This document shows positions 10,434 to 20,183 of a stretch of DNA of 64,000 nucleotides, piece by piece. The first letter of the stretch is position 1. Each line of letters begins with the position of its first letter. A program made the position numbers and the translations under genes. The DNA comes from Gracilaria domingensis. Lineage: Eukaryota > Rhodophyta > Florideophyceae > Gracilariales > Gracilariaceae. Where the stretch lies: NCBI GenBank assembly GCA_022539475.1, contig VCMS01000139.1:186001-250000 (forward strand), written 5' to 3'. Under the pieces are notes generated by a model, which saw nothing but the letters and a program-made list of their open reading frames with translations, had not been told where the DNA came from and made no database searches.

Positions 10434-11978
10434 GCGCGGCGCAGAGTGTTGAGCGTGACGCAGTTGCGCACACACGAAACTTCAAGTCAAGCTGGTGAGC
10501 AAGAAAAACACAGCGTGACATGGCTGTGTACGGACGCTGTTTGAAACGAATCAACAGCCAAAACATGAGACACACAAGCGTGTTGTGAATTTGCAACACG
10601 TGAACACAAAGTTAAAACCGCGTGAAACGGGCTCGTTCCGGCGGGTGGATCCTCCTGAGCGAGGACGGCCTGTTTAGGACGAGCCTCCTCCCGTTGTGTC
10701 GGCTCTGTTTCGACCATGGTGTCACCTCGCCACCGCGCCATCGCTCACCGCTTACGCATTTGCCGCGAGTGGCACGCGAAAACGCGCGCGCCACGAGGTG
10801 GTGACTTTGACGTGAAGGCAACTGCCTGTTATGGAGCTGTGCCAGTTGACGCGCGTGTCGCCCGCGCGACGCTGTCCTCCCAGGCGCGTTGACGAGCGGG
10901 TACACACCGCCGCCGCCGTTGACTTGTGTTGACGGCCGCCGCCGCCGCCGCGAGCGCGCGCGCGCTTGATGGCGCGCCAAGCGGCGCGGCGCCGCGACGG
11001 CGGGCGCGCCGCGTGCAGTGTACGGCCGCACGCCTGCGTAGCGACTGGCGCGCACGCGCCGATATGCGCTTGTGCGCGTGTCGCGGGCGGCTGTGGTGCC
11101 ACAAGCGCGGCGCGAACGCGCTTGTCCATCGGCGAGGTGCGCCTGTTTTTCACTTAAAAACAGCGCGCCGAACTGAGCGTCAACTGCAGGCGTCCGGTAC
11201 ACAGCCGCGGCGCAACGCAATGGGCGCGTGGACATGGCCGTGTCCACGGGCGCCGCAACCGGCGGCATAAAAAACGGAAAAAATTTGGGGACAGGCTGTT
11301 GCGAAGCTCGAGCGCGTCCACTCGCCATCGGCGCTCGTCAACACCCGTGTCGAGGCGCAACGGCGCCCAAAGCAGTTGACAAGCGTGACGTCCACGCCTA
11401 TCATCGTGCAATTTACAAACACGTGGGCACAATGAGGCGCGTGCTTACGAGAGCGGCTGTGTATTGACAAGCAGGATTTACACCGCCGCACGCGTGCCGC
11501 TTCCTCGGCCGATTATTCGCCGCCGTCGGATTCGTGGTACAGCTGTAATTTGACTGACTAAATATCTCGCGACACGTCGTACAGCGCGCCCGCCTTTTCG
11601 CGCCTGTCGGCGCGTTTGCCAACTTGGACCTGCGCGCGACAAGCGCGCGACAAGCGCCTCCGTCGCCGGCCTTGTCCGGCCTTGTCCGGCCCCGTCCCTT
11701 CCACTTCGTTTCGCATGTCCGGTGGACATCGTCCATTCAGGCGCGGGCGTCGCCGCACCCGCTCCGTTTGCGTGCGCGGCGGCCTGCGTTCCGCTTCCCA
11801 GCAGCCCCGGCTTGTTGATTTCCACCAGCTCCTCCTTCCCGTATCCTTCCAGAGTCGCTCACACACCCCTTAGCGCCCCATATCTCACACAAAACTTCCA
11901 TCGGCTTACCGAAGTGCTAATCTCCTACAACATGCTCAGCTAACAGCGCTAGTCCTATGAGTCATGCCCTTTCCTACA
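10434..11978. other. Intergenic GC-rich region, likely regulatory
   Basis: Long overlapping ORFs on both strands follow from base composition, and none shows a domain. The region holds GTTGAC/GTCAAC motifs (four at 10845-10933, then 11179, 11337 and 11375) and CGCG-rich tracts. It lies upstream of bZIP 1 and of an orphan TATA box at 11979. Confidence 0.4.
10845..10933. promoter_or_regulatory. GTTGAC motif cluster
   Basis: Four exact GTTGAC copies at 10845, 10888, 10918 and 10928 within 89 bp, all in the same orientation. Further copies or reverse complements occur at 11179, 11337, 11375, 14572, 14689, 14860 and 14892, the last four just upstream of bZIP 2. Chance would give well under one per 90 bp. 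Binding factor unknown; the TTGAC core resembles a W-box but that assignment is speculative. Confidence 0.45.
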
Positions 11979-11985
11979 TATAAAG
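11979..11985 (+). promoter_or_regulatory. TATA box without an assigned gene
   Basis: TATAAAG followed by a pyrimidine-rich leader to about 12200, the same layout as the promoters of the recognised genes here. The ATGs downstream (about 12205 and 12357) open only short, unconvincing frames (under 95 codons), so the transcript may be noncoding or its ORF may be spliced. Confidence 0.3.
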
Positions 11986-13073
11986 CTATATTACGCACAC
12001 CGTCGTGCAACATAGCGAATACCGCAACACGTGCGGCCGCAGACGTTCTCCCTCGCACTCGCAACACAAGATTAGCACCGAGCAACCAGTCGGCAACAAA
12101 CGCTTTCGCAAATAAAACTTATTTCCTCTATTCATAGCCGCCCAACTCCCTCAGCTCTTCATTCGCCCTCTTGCTCACTTCGTTGCGCTGCTCATTCCTG
12201 GCCTTATGCTTCGTATCCGTCCTCTCTTCGTCGCAAGTAGAAACTCACAACCACAGCCACCAAATCGCCCGTGCGTCACCCACCGCCTCCACCCTCGCCA
12301 ATCGCCGCCGTCAATGTCATTGGCGTCCAACCGAAACTTTTGCCATTGAAATTTGCATGAAAACCTCGTCACCTATCGTAACAGTACTTGGAGACCACAA
12401 TGTGATTGCTTTGCACATCCTCTTCCTTGGTGCCAACACATTTTGTCCAATCCTCACAATAGCTCAAAACAGCAAAACATTTGTTGTGTCTCCTTCACCG
12501 CATTGCACACCTCCAAGCTATCCGCCGCGCTTCTCTTTCCAACAAATCACTCACGCACTCACGCAATCCTCCACTTTTCCAGCGCGCCCTTTTTCAGCGA
12601 GAAAAACCGCTTGGCCCAAAAATTAGCCCCCCGCCAAAACGAACAGCGCACGCACGTAAAAGTCCAATAGAGCATGAACTAATTCTGGCCCGCGCCACTC
12701 GCGCACCACACAGCGCAACACACGGCGCACTACAGTGTAGTCGCGCACCCCATTCTGCTCGAAATGTCTTATCATCATGCCTCCTCCGCCGTCCACCGCG
12801 GAGAACGCTCTGAACACACGCTCCTCATCTCAGTCCCCGACGCTGCATTCTGATCGCGAGATATGCAAGAGCGATCGATCGTCGCTCACACACGTCAGCG
12901 TGACATGCGGCGCTTGCTTCCCCTTCCCCACTCTTGGATCCTGCTGTGCAAAACTGCTCTTGCGCTTCTGTGCGCCGGCGACGCATTTGCGATACGCAAT
13001 CAGTTACGAATTCAGCGTCGCGCAGTGCGCGACGCGCACACAGCGCTTACAGACTAACAGTGACGGGCTACCG

Positions 13074-13413
13074 GCTAACCGTAGCACAGCGCATACAGCT
13101 ACGCCAACTTTCCATGGCATACAGCTCAACAAGCTAACCCAGCTAACACAACAATGCCACCTGTTCAACGCTTTTGTCAACAGCCTCATCGCGTCGTCTC
13201 TCTTGTGGACAGGACGACGAGTTACAGCAATGACACAAGAGCAAATTCTGCGTCTGGGCAGCATTTGGTTAGCTGCCGAGTGCGTCTCGCAGCCAAACTC
13301 TCGCTGATCACAAACCTTTAGCATTAGCTTGTTTCTAATAGCAACAGCTGCGACTCATGAGCGCTACTGAATTATTAGCAGAGACGGTGTATGAGGAACC
13401 CAATGCTGTTAGC
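13074..13413. promoter_or_regulatory. TTAGC/GCTAA motif cluster
   Basis: Seven copies of GCTAA or its complement in 340 bp (13074, 13133, 13142, 13269, 13324, 13375, 13409). Two more lie at 11916 and 11939. A near-palindromic triple TTAGCGCTAATTAGC occurs at 13965-13979. About 0.7 copies would be expected in 340 bp by chance. Function unknown; it could be a protein-binding array. Confidence 0.4.
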
Positions 13414-13614
13414 TCGACGATTCTTGACGATTCTTCGCCCAAACGTGTGATGACTCCCGAGTACACTCAGCGCTCCACTCTGCACCATTTGGCGCAGCAG
13501 CACTCCTCACTCCAGTTTGCGCCTGCACCTTCTAGCGCCGTTTCCATGCGCTGCTACCGCGTGGCCGCGGGAGGGTTCAGAGCCGTCCAAAGTCGTCCAG
13601 ATATTGATACTTAA
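13357..13614 (+). CDS. Hypothetical 85-aa ORF
   Basis: Starts MSATELLAETVYEEPNAVSS. The first 60 residues look coding-like (acidic, Ser/Thr-rich), but there is no domain and no paralogue in the window. It lies inside the TTAGC cluster. It could be a small gene, a first exon or chance. Confidence 0.2.
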   Translation: MSATELLAETVYEEPNAVSSTILDDSSPKRVMTPEYTQRSTLHHLAQQHSSLQFAPAPSSAVSMRCYRVAAGGFRAVQSRPDIDT

Positions 13615-14936
13615 CCGCACGCTGCTCCATTCAGGCGAGCCCGATAACGCGCAGAAGGACGGCTGACACCCACCCTCCTTGCCAAAAAGGCAAATACAGT
13701 GTCATACAGCCCGGGCTGTGATTTGGGTGGTATGCGGTACGGCAGACAGCCCAAGGCTTAATTCGTTTGAGAAGCGTTTCCAACCTGTCTACGCACGATT
13801 TTGCGGTCGCCTTCTCACGCTCGGTGGTATGAGTGCAGTGCAGCTGATGGTTGACCCACTTTGAGCAGGTGAGGCGGAGGTAGTTTTGTTTTGACGTCGG
13901 TTAAAAAGGAATGGCGGCTTGAGAAAAACGTACATAGGTGTTCCAAAATGAGGAGGATAGAAGGTTAGCGCTAATTAGCGCTGACGTCGGAAGGAAGGTG
14001 TGCGCAAAAACTGATGGGGCGTGATCGCGACGCGGAGCGGGAGGGGTGCAGCGCAGTGGTTTATATCTCAGGCAGGGTTGGTTGAAAAAAGGCGGACAAC
14101 AGAGAGAAGGCCTCATAGTTAGCCGCGACAAGCAATTAACTCGGGAAGGGGGGTTCATATCGGAGGGGGACCCCATGCTGGCACGGTGGAGGCGGCCGAA
14201 AAGCGCGCGGCAGGGAGCGCGAGCAGCGAACCAAGCACGCAAGCAATGCGACGTTAAAGAGAAGATCGCAAAAACGCACCAAATCAGCTCATCAGTGAAG
14301 AGAACGAATCGTAAAAGTGACGTGGGACGACGGGCCGTGCTGACGTGGTGGTACCGCTGGCGGCGTGCGGGCCACTCGTGTGCGGGAGCGGAAGACAGCC
14401 CGCGCGCGCGCGGCGCGCGGCGAGGCGCGCACACCGATGCGCGGCGGGCGGCGCGCCAGCCAGCGAGCGCCAGCGCCCCAGGGGGCGCGGCGCGCGCGCG
14501 CGGCGCGCAAAAATAGCGCGCGCACGCGCGGCGGCGCGCGGCGCGCGACGGAACAGGCGGCGTCAACACGCCAGCAGGGCGCGGCGCGCGCGCGCGTGGG
14601 GGCGTCGGCCACGTGTGGGCGCTGGCGGCGGCTCCAGCAAGGAGGCGAGCGCTCAAATTCGGCTCCTCTTGTTCGGTTGTCAACAGAGGCACACGGTGTA
14701 CAACCTGATGTTGGAGGCGCCACCAGCAATGAAGGCGCGCCGTGAAAAGCGCTAATTTCCGGGGGGGGTCGCGCGCTCATTGGGCGGAGAAAAGATTACC
14801 GTCCGGCTGGCACAAAAGCTAGTGGCGCGCCTCCCGCATGCGCGACCTGTTTACGCGGTGTCAACGGCGCCCGCTTGCGCACGACGTTGTTGTCAACACC
14901 TGTCGCCGCGCGCCGAGTGGTGGACATGCTCGTGCG

Positions 14937-14944
14937 TATAAGAG
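14937..14944 (+). promoter_or_regulatory. TATA box (TATAAGAG) of bZIP 2
   Basis: TATAAGAG lies 228 bp before the ATG at 15172 and is followed by a C-rich leader, as for bZIP 1. A second candidate, TATAAATC at 15116-15123, is only 49 bp before the ATG and is less likely to be the main box. Confidence 0.55.
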
Positions 14945-15171
14945 AGGCGCGCCGCCTTCTCCCCCTCCTCCGTTGTTTCGCCTCTTCCTCCCCCCCCCGC
15001 CCCCCCCACACACCACCGAGCACCAGCTCAACACGCTCCCCACTCCACCTCACTCATCAATTCGACAGCCGCAGTCGCCACTGCGCAAGTTGGCATCGCG
15101 CGCGCTCAAGCGTTCTATAAATCAGCCGTGTTCACCCTCCCTCCCCACCCCCCACCCCCTTCCCCACCGCC

Positions 15172-15906
15172 ATGGCCGTGCAGGATCCGTGGACAAGCAT
15201 CATGCCCAGCTGCCACAGCAACAGCAACAGCACCGACGACGAGGGCGCCCCGCGCGGGCGGCGCGTCGAGGAGCAGCTCGATCACCCCACGCTCAACATG
15301 CTGCGCGTGCAGGCGCGCAAGGATGCAGAGCAGACTCACGCCCGCAAGGCGCGCAAGGTGGGGCGCAAGCCGGGCAAGAAGCGGCAGACCAGCCGCACAA
15401 TCAGCAACATCCGCAGCGCGGAGATCAGCCGCGAGGCCAAGGCGCAGTACATCAAGCTGATGGAGGACCAGATCGAGCTGGAGGAGCAGAAGTGGTGCGA
15501 CGTGCTGTCGGACATGTTCGACGTGACGCGCAAGAGCATCGAGCTGCAGCAAAGGATCGAGGCGCGCAAGGCGGCCAAGAAGCGGCCGCGCGCGCGCGCA
15601 GAGCCGCTGGGCGGGCTGCTGCCGGTGGAAGTGGACGGGCTGGAGGGGTTTCGTTTCGCCGGGTGGAGCAATGAGGACGCAGAGATGAGTGACGTGCGCA
15701 GCCCGGACTGGGCGGGGTGTTGGGAGGTGCGGAGGAGTGAGAGCGTGCGCGCGGAGGGTGCGCGCGCGCGGGAGAGAAGGGCGGAGGTCAAGCCGCACGG
15801 CGGGTCGCCGGTGACGGTTTTTCGAACCGCACAAGCCTGCTCGCCGCGGCGCGGCGCGCGGAAGGAGGTGCGCGCCGCGTCGCCACGTAGTGTGGTGAGG
15901 CTGTGA
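15172..15906 (+). CDS. bZIP-like transcription factor 2
   Basis: A 244-aa protein from a single-exon, very GC-rich ORF. Residues 60-92 are basic (RKVGRKPGKKRQTSRTISNI onward) and contain the canonical N-x7-R bZIP signature: Asn79 and Arg87 in SNIRSAEISR. The helix after it (about residues 93-130) is charged, but its Leu/Ile heptads are irregular (Leu96, Leu103, Val111, Val118, Leu125), so the zipper is weak or short. A KPGKKR segment just before the basic region could be a nuclear localisation signal. The C-terminal third is Arg/Ala-rich and disordered in appearance. It lies 470 bp upstream of bZIP 3 on the same strand. TATAAGAG and four GTCAAC sites precede it. Confidence 0.7.
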   Translation: MAVQDPWTSIMPSCHSNSNSTDDEGAPRGRRVEEQLDHPTLNMLRVQARKDAEQTHARKARKVGRKPGKKRQTSRTISNIRSAEISREAKAQYIKLMEDQIELEEQKWCDVLSDMFDVTRKSIELQQRIEARKAAKKRPRARAEPLGGLLPVEVDGLEGFRFAGWSNEDAEMSDVRSPDWAGCWEVRRSESVRAEGARARERRAEVKPHGGSPVTVFRTAQACSPRRGARKEVRAASPRSVVRL

Positions 15907-16374
15907 CGCGCCCGCCCGCGCGCAGTGCAGATACCTTACAGTATACCACTTTGCAACTTGCACGTGTATACGGCGGATGCATAGAGCGCGACGCACCAAA
16001 TGTAAATAAGCCAATGTACTTGCCCGAACAATTGCATGATTGGTCCAACCGATGGACTCCAACGTTCACGCCGCCGCCGAGCGCATCGGCCTCGCGCGGA
16101 GCAGTGGCGCCGCGGCAACAAGCGCGCCAGAGGCAGCCGTGACGTGGGCGAAAAAGTGCCAGCACCCTCCACGCCGCGTTGCTCGCGCCCGCACCTCCCG
16201 TAGCCGTGCGCCAGGCGCGGCGGCGCGCGCTCGCTGCTGTCATCGCCCATGGCGCGCCTCAATCCTTAAAGCGCGCGCTCCCGCGCACGCGCTCCATCCG
16301 CCGCCCCCCACCCGCCCAGCGCCGTGCCACCTCCGATCGACGTAACGCCTGCAACGCATCACACAGCTGCCGCT
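15907..16374. other. Intergenic region between bZIP 2 and bZIP 3
   Basis: A 468-bp spacer holding the 3' flank of bZIP 2 and the promoter of bZIP 3. The only TATA-like string is a weak CTTAAAG at about 16264-16270, some 105 bp before the ATG. Confidence 0.4.
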
Positions 16375-16911
16375 ATGGAGCGCCCCCAACTGCCCGACCT
16401 GCACGACCTGCCCGAACATGTGCGCGAAAGCACTTTGCAATACCACGCGCAACGCCTGCAGCACATCAAGGAGGAGGCCGATCGTATCGCTCTCGCTCAG
16501 AAGCCCCTGCCGCGGAAGACGGCGTGCAAGTGGACCAAGGAGCAGCGAAAGAGAAACAACAAGCTCAGTGTCGCTCGTTCTCGCGTTCGCGAACGCGAGC
16601 ACCTCAAGCTTCTGGAACAGGAGCTAGAGGCAATCATGTTGAAAAAACAACAACTGCAAGATCAATGCATGCGCGTCATGCAGCCACGTCAAGTCCAGCC
16701 AACTCCCATCCACGTCGCTCAGTTTGGCGAGCACCAGTTGTTGCATCCGGAGCCGTGCCGGGTCATACCCTCCGAATCCGCAATCGTACAACCTCAAATG
16801 TCTCCCGAATGGTTCTTGTTTCAAGATCACACCCAACTACACCCGGTCTTCTCCTCCTCTTCGAGTGCCGAGGTGTTTGAAGATCACATTCGCATCAGTA
16901 CCACGCCGTAA
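16375..16911 (+). CDS. bZIP transcription factor 3
   Basis: A 178-aa protein starting at the first ATG (MERPQLPDLHDLPEH); the open frame upstream to 16324 lacks an ATG. The basic region at residues 54-75 (KEQRKRNNKLSVARSRVRER) has the N-x7-R signature, Asn62 to Arg70. A short leucine zipper follows (Leu77/80, Leu84, Ile87, Leu94), only about three heptads long. The C-terminal half is Gln/Pro/His-rich and ends in a Ser-rich acidic tail. It probably acts in the nucleus as a dimer. The basic region differs clearly from those of bZIP 1, 2 and 4, so these genes are not recent tandem duplicates. Confidence 0.78.
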   Translation: MERPQLPDLHDLPEHVRESTLQYHAQRLQHIKEEADRIALAQKPLPRKTACKWTKEQRKRNNKLSVARSRVREREHLKLLEQELEAIMLKKQQLQDQCMRVMQPRQVQPTPIHVAQFGEHQLLHPEPCRVIPSESAIVQPQMSPEWFLFQDHTQLHPVFSSSSSAEVFEDHIRISTTP

Positions 16912-17112
16912 CTTCGTGGCTGCTCCCAACCGTCCGGTGCCGCACTGCGTGTGTGCGTCCTGTTAGCATCAGCCATTCCCTACTCTCTCACACACTTGTT
17001 AAATACTCTTCAAACCAGATACATATTCCACCTCTGCATGTGTTCCACTAGCCGAGCAGTTGAGGTACAACCGCTTCCAAAACGTGCCTCGCTCCGTTTT
17101 GGCCTCATGCGT

Positions 17113-17781
17113 TTACCTTTCGTCTCTATCATGTCTGCTCTTTTTTCTTACTCTTTTTGCCTTTGTAAAGCGCCGTCTTACGAGAGAGTAGATCAGACGC
17201 CACCGGAGGATACATACTGTCATAATAGCCCCCGACACTGCCAGCCTATAAAGCCCACATGCCGCAGCCACTCCAACAGCAGCAGCAATCCAAATACTTG
17301 CTGCCGTAACCAGTTGGCGCCTTCCTGCCGCGTCCGTTATTGCTCCGCTGCCCAAGAAACCAATACCCGTTGAGATAGCAGCACCCATGCGAGACGGATC
17401 ACCCCCTAGACCGTGCATCGAGGTTAGCGCAAAAATAGCAGACCCTAAGCTCACAAGGCTCATTGTACGGATCCCTGCGTTGGCACTTGCTGTGCGGCGC
17501 TCCACCCCGATCAGTGCACCGCATGCAATTGCTACCCCCATCCGAGACATGATTTCCACTTCATCTTTTGAGCTTGGCGCCGCGGGTCGCGCTCTTGCGT
17601 GCGCGGGAAGTGCTGGCGCCCAAATCGGAAGCAAGCTAGCCGCTGCCAGTGCTAGAAGGCCGTATTTTGCAGAGGCGCGTTTCACTGGAGTATGTCGCGA
17701 GCTCTGGCATCGAGGTTGCGGATTTTGCAGTGCGACAAGAGGCACCAGATGGAAGGCTGGGGTTGTCATGTGGAAATGCAT
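17113..17781 (-). CDS. MgtC/SapB-family membrane protein, probably plastid-targeted
   Basis: A 222-aa protein. Residues about 75-200 match the MgtC/SapB membrane domain: an early GALIGVERR motif with the conserved Gly-x-x-x-Gly-x-Glu-Arg core, an IRTMSLVSLGSAIFAL helix, the Gly-rich ISTGIGFLGSGAI motif, then TAASIWIAAAVGVAAACG. Four or five hydrophobic helices are visible. The first about 70 residues are Ser/Arg/Ala-rich and end in a hydrophobic segment plus ALPAHARA, resembling a two-part plastid leader. In bacteria MgtC affects growth in low Mg2+ and intracellular survival; plastid relatives are known in plants. The start could be Met1 or Met5. The role here is inferred only from the family. 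The gene is convergent with bZIP 3. Confidence 0.82.
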   Translation of the reverse strand: MHFHMTTPAFHLVPLVALQNPQPRCQSSRHTPVKRASAKYGLLALAAASLLPIWAPALPAHARARPAAPSSKDEVEIMSRMGVAIACGALIGVERRTASANAGIRTMSLVSLGSAIFALTSMHGLGGDPSRMGAAISTGIGFLGSGAITDAAGRRQLVTAASIWIAAAVGVAAACGLYRLAVSGAIMTVCILRWRLIYSLVRRRFTKAKRVRKKSRHDRDER

Positions 17782-20007
17782 TCAACCGTAGTCACACTCA
17801 ATCGCGTCTTGCTTGTTTCGAAAGACCCGGGGCTCGAACAGAAAAGTTCTTATGTCATGAATTAACTGAGCAACAGACGTAGATCGTTTCTAAAACCAAG
17901 GGGAAAGAAGGAAATAAGAAATGGGGTGAGGAAAGGAATTGTATCCTTCGACCTTACTATGAGCTCAAGAGTAGAACCCTCAAGACACAACACTCATCAT
18001 CTCAACGTTTGCTGAAGAATGTACGGATCCACATGCAAAACTTTGAGATGGGATCTACCTTCGTACTGCGAATCGTATCTCGACCAGGAAGTTTATGATA
18101 CCATCGTATCCGCGATTTGTCTGAAATGTGGTTGTGGAGCCGCTCCACTGGAGCGCTGCTAGCTAGAGAGCTGGCACACAGATGAAGCGAAAGAATCTGT
18201 TGTACAGATTCTGTACCCACGGATCTTCACATTTGCATTACATGGTGTAATTTACACGGTGTAAATTACACCTGTGTTTCGGACTGTTTCAATATCCGGC
18301 ACTGGGCAGCGTTGAAGTCCGAAGTTCGGACTCCGAACTGCGAACTTGCATCATCCCTGCCGCTTTGAGCATTTGTCGACCATCTCAGCCCGTACTCCAG
18401 AGCCCCTAAGGGCGTACATCGAAGGTATGACCTCGAGTATCACTCGCTCCAGTTCTCCTGCTATCTAAGGCGGCGTAATGGGCCATTGAAATTCATCGAA
18501 GCTCTCTTCACGGATGGGTATGCTGTCCCTCGTGGTGAACTTCAGGCGAGCACGTGTTCTCTTGAGCACTTCGTTTCTTCCTTGAGCAATGCCTCGTATT
18601 GCGCACACGTCGGGCTAGGTTCACATCACGGGGCATCACGCACCCCTCTGTTACAGATTTCAAAGGCCGCACAAAAAATGGGGCTTACGATGCCCCTTCT
18701 CAAGACGCGGTCATGCCCTTTGTATGCCACCCTGGGAATAAGAGCGCCTGCGCTACGAAGGGAACACACTTTGATCACTTGCTGAGGAATCGTGGCTGAA
18801 GTTGCTGGGAAAGAAACTGATGAGTTTTGTGCGAATACTAGCCAGATGGCCTTAGTCTTTCTTGAGAGTAGCCTGCGCTGCAGAAAATTTCATGCACGAC
18901 GCACAGAAAAGCAGCTCGTAAGAGAACGTCACGGAGTTTGCGGAGGCCACCATGGCTGATTCCATTGCAATCGTTCCAATTTCCCTGGCTCACACACACA
19001 CCAATCTTCTTGTATTCAGATAAGAGAGCATCCTGCCTATGGCTCGTCGCAAAAGCGGCTTGTTCTTTTAAGCTTGTGACGAGTTCGAGTTCGACTCTTC
19101 ATTGACCATGTTCTCTTTGGCTTGGAATCAATCGACAGATTCCCAGGACGTATAAACGCATCGCGATAATGCTTTGCGGCAGGCTTGCGTAAGAGCTATC
19201 GAAAGCCGGAGATGCTTCGAAGGCAGCAACACAAATGAGGCGAAGCACTCGGATCTGTGTTTCTATCCCTTACGTCGAGCTTCTCACAAGCATATTCGGC
19301 TGATTCAATGAACAGTGCAAGGCATTACCTTCCTCGGATATACGTTTACCGTCAACATGCCTCTCCTCTCAGCATTTCTGGCAGAGGTAGCCAGGACTCC
19401 ATTTTGAGAAACAGCAATTCATGATGGTAATGCGTGTGAAGTCCATTTACGCGGGAACCGCACATCAGGTCACGATGGTTGCGTTGAGCTTCACTTTCTT
19501 TTCAACTAGCACCATCTGCTCCTTCCACAGCAATGAGACAGGAACGACCGCGATGTCAGGGCTACGCAATTCACTCCTTCCTTGTCCTACCAGGTCAAAT
19601 CAGCAATACAATTCAGTTTCAGTATAGATAATAAGTTCGTGTTCCATCAACAGCTGGCCGAACGGTCTTCCACATGCTTCAGGTTTGCTCATGTCTTCAC
19701 TCATGAATATCTCGTTAAGCACATACCCCGGTGTGCGAGCACATACGTATGAGAATATCACGCCAAAGAAGTACCAGAAGCAAATTTCGTGGAGCTATCT
19801 GGTTGCGTCTCCGGTGCTCTTCAGAATGCGCCGCACTCATTTTTTCTCTCCAGCCGCAAAATGCGAGTGTCATCGTACTGCAGTTCCCTTTCCCTTTTTA
19901 GCACTTCAGTTTGACTCAAATTCATACCTCCCCAAGTAGCGTTCCGCCAAGAAGGAATGTGACGATGCTGCGTTTCGTATGGTGCCATTTACGGAAACTC
20001 CATGGAG
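17782..20007. other. Intergenic region, no supported gene
   Basis: About 2.2 kb with short ORFs only. It holds the 12-bp perfect inverted repeat listed at 18244-18272 and the promoter of the C2H2 gene at its right end. A 99-codon frame at 18486 shows no domain. Confidence 0.45.
18244..18272. repeat. Perfect 12-bp inverted repeat
   Basis: Arms GGTGTAATTTAC (18244-18255) and GTAAATTACACC (18261-18272) are separated by five bases. No coding region surrounds it. It could be a hairpin, a dyad binding site or a remnant of a small transposon. Confidence 0.6.
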
Positions 20008-20015
20008 TATATAAG
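20008..20015 (+). promoter_or_regulatory. TATA box of the C2H2 gene
   Basis: TATATAAG, 176 bp before the ATG at 20184, within the TATA-to-ATG range of the other genes in this window. Confidence 0.6.
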
Positions 20016-20183
20016 GGGCGGCCCCCTCACTTCTCCCGCATGGAAACAAAAGTGTCGGTCGTCGGTTGTCAAAGCTTTCTTTACTTCTTCTATACGCAAA
20101 CCAACCTCGTAAGCCTCTATTGAAAGAATCGACTTCTTTCGTCTACTCCCCCTACATTCTATCCTAAGCAGAACCTTGCGACA

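Larger units (their letters stand above)
11986..14936. other. Intergenic region with motif clusters
   Basis: Apart from the weak ORF at 13357, I see no protein gene. It contains the TTAGC/GCTAA cluster (13074-13413, and again 13965-13979), a GC-rich island from about 14340 to 14640 with CG-rich repeats, and the GTCAAC copies leading into the bZIP 2 promoter. Confidence 0.4.

Noticed and set aside
12777-13307. 176-codon plus-strand ORF
   Set aside because: Amino-acid pattern looks random and it overlaps the TTAGC motif array.
14838-15674. 278-codon ORF overlapping bZIP 2
   Set aside because: Its 3' half is an Arg/Ala/Gln shadow of the bZIP 2 frame and its 5' half is the C-rich leader.
19040-19110. 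Possible tRNA gene near a GTTCGACTC box
   Set aside because: A B-box-like string exists, but neither a T-stem nor a full cloverleaf can be formed around it and there is no good A box.
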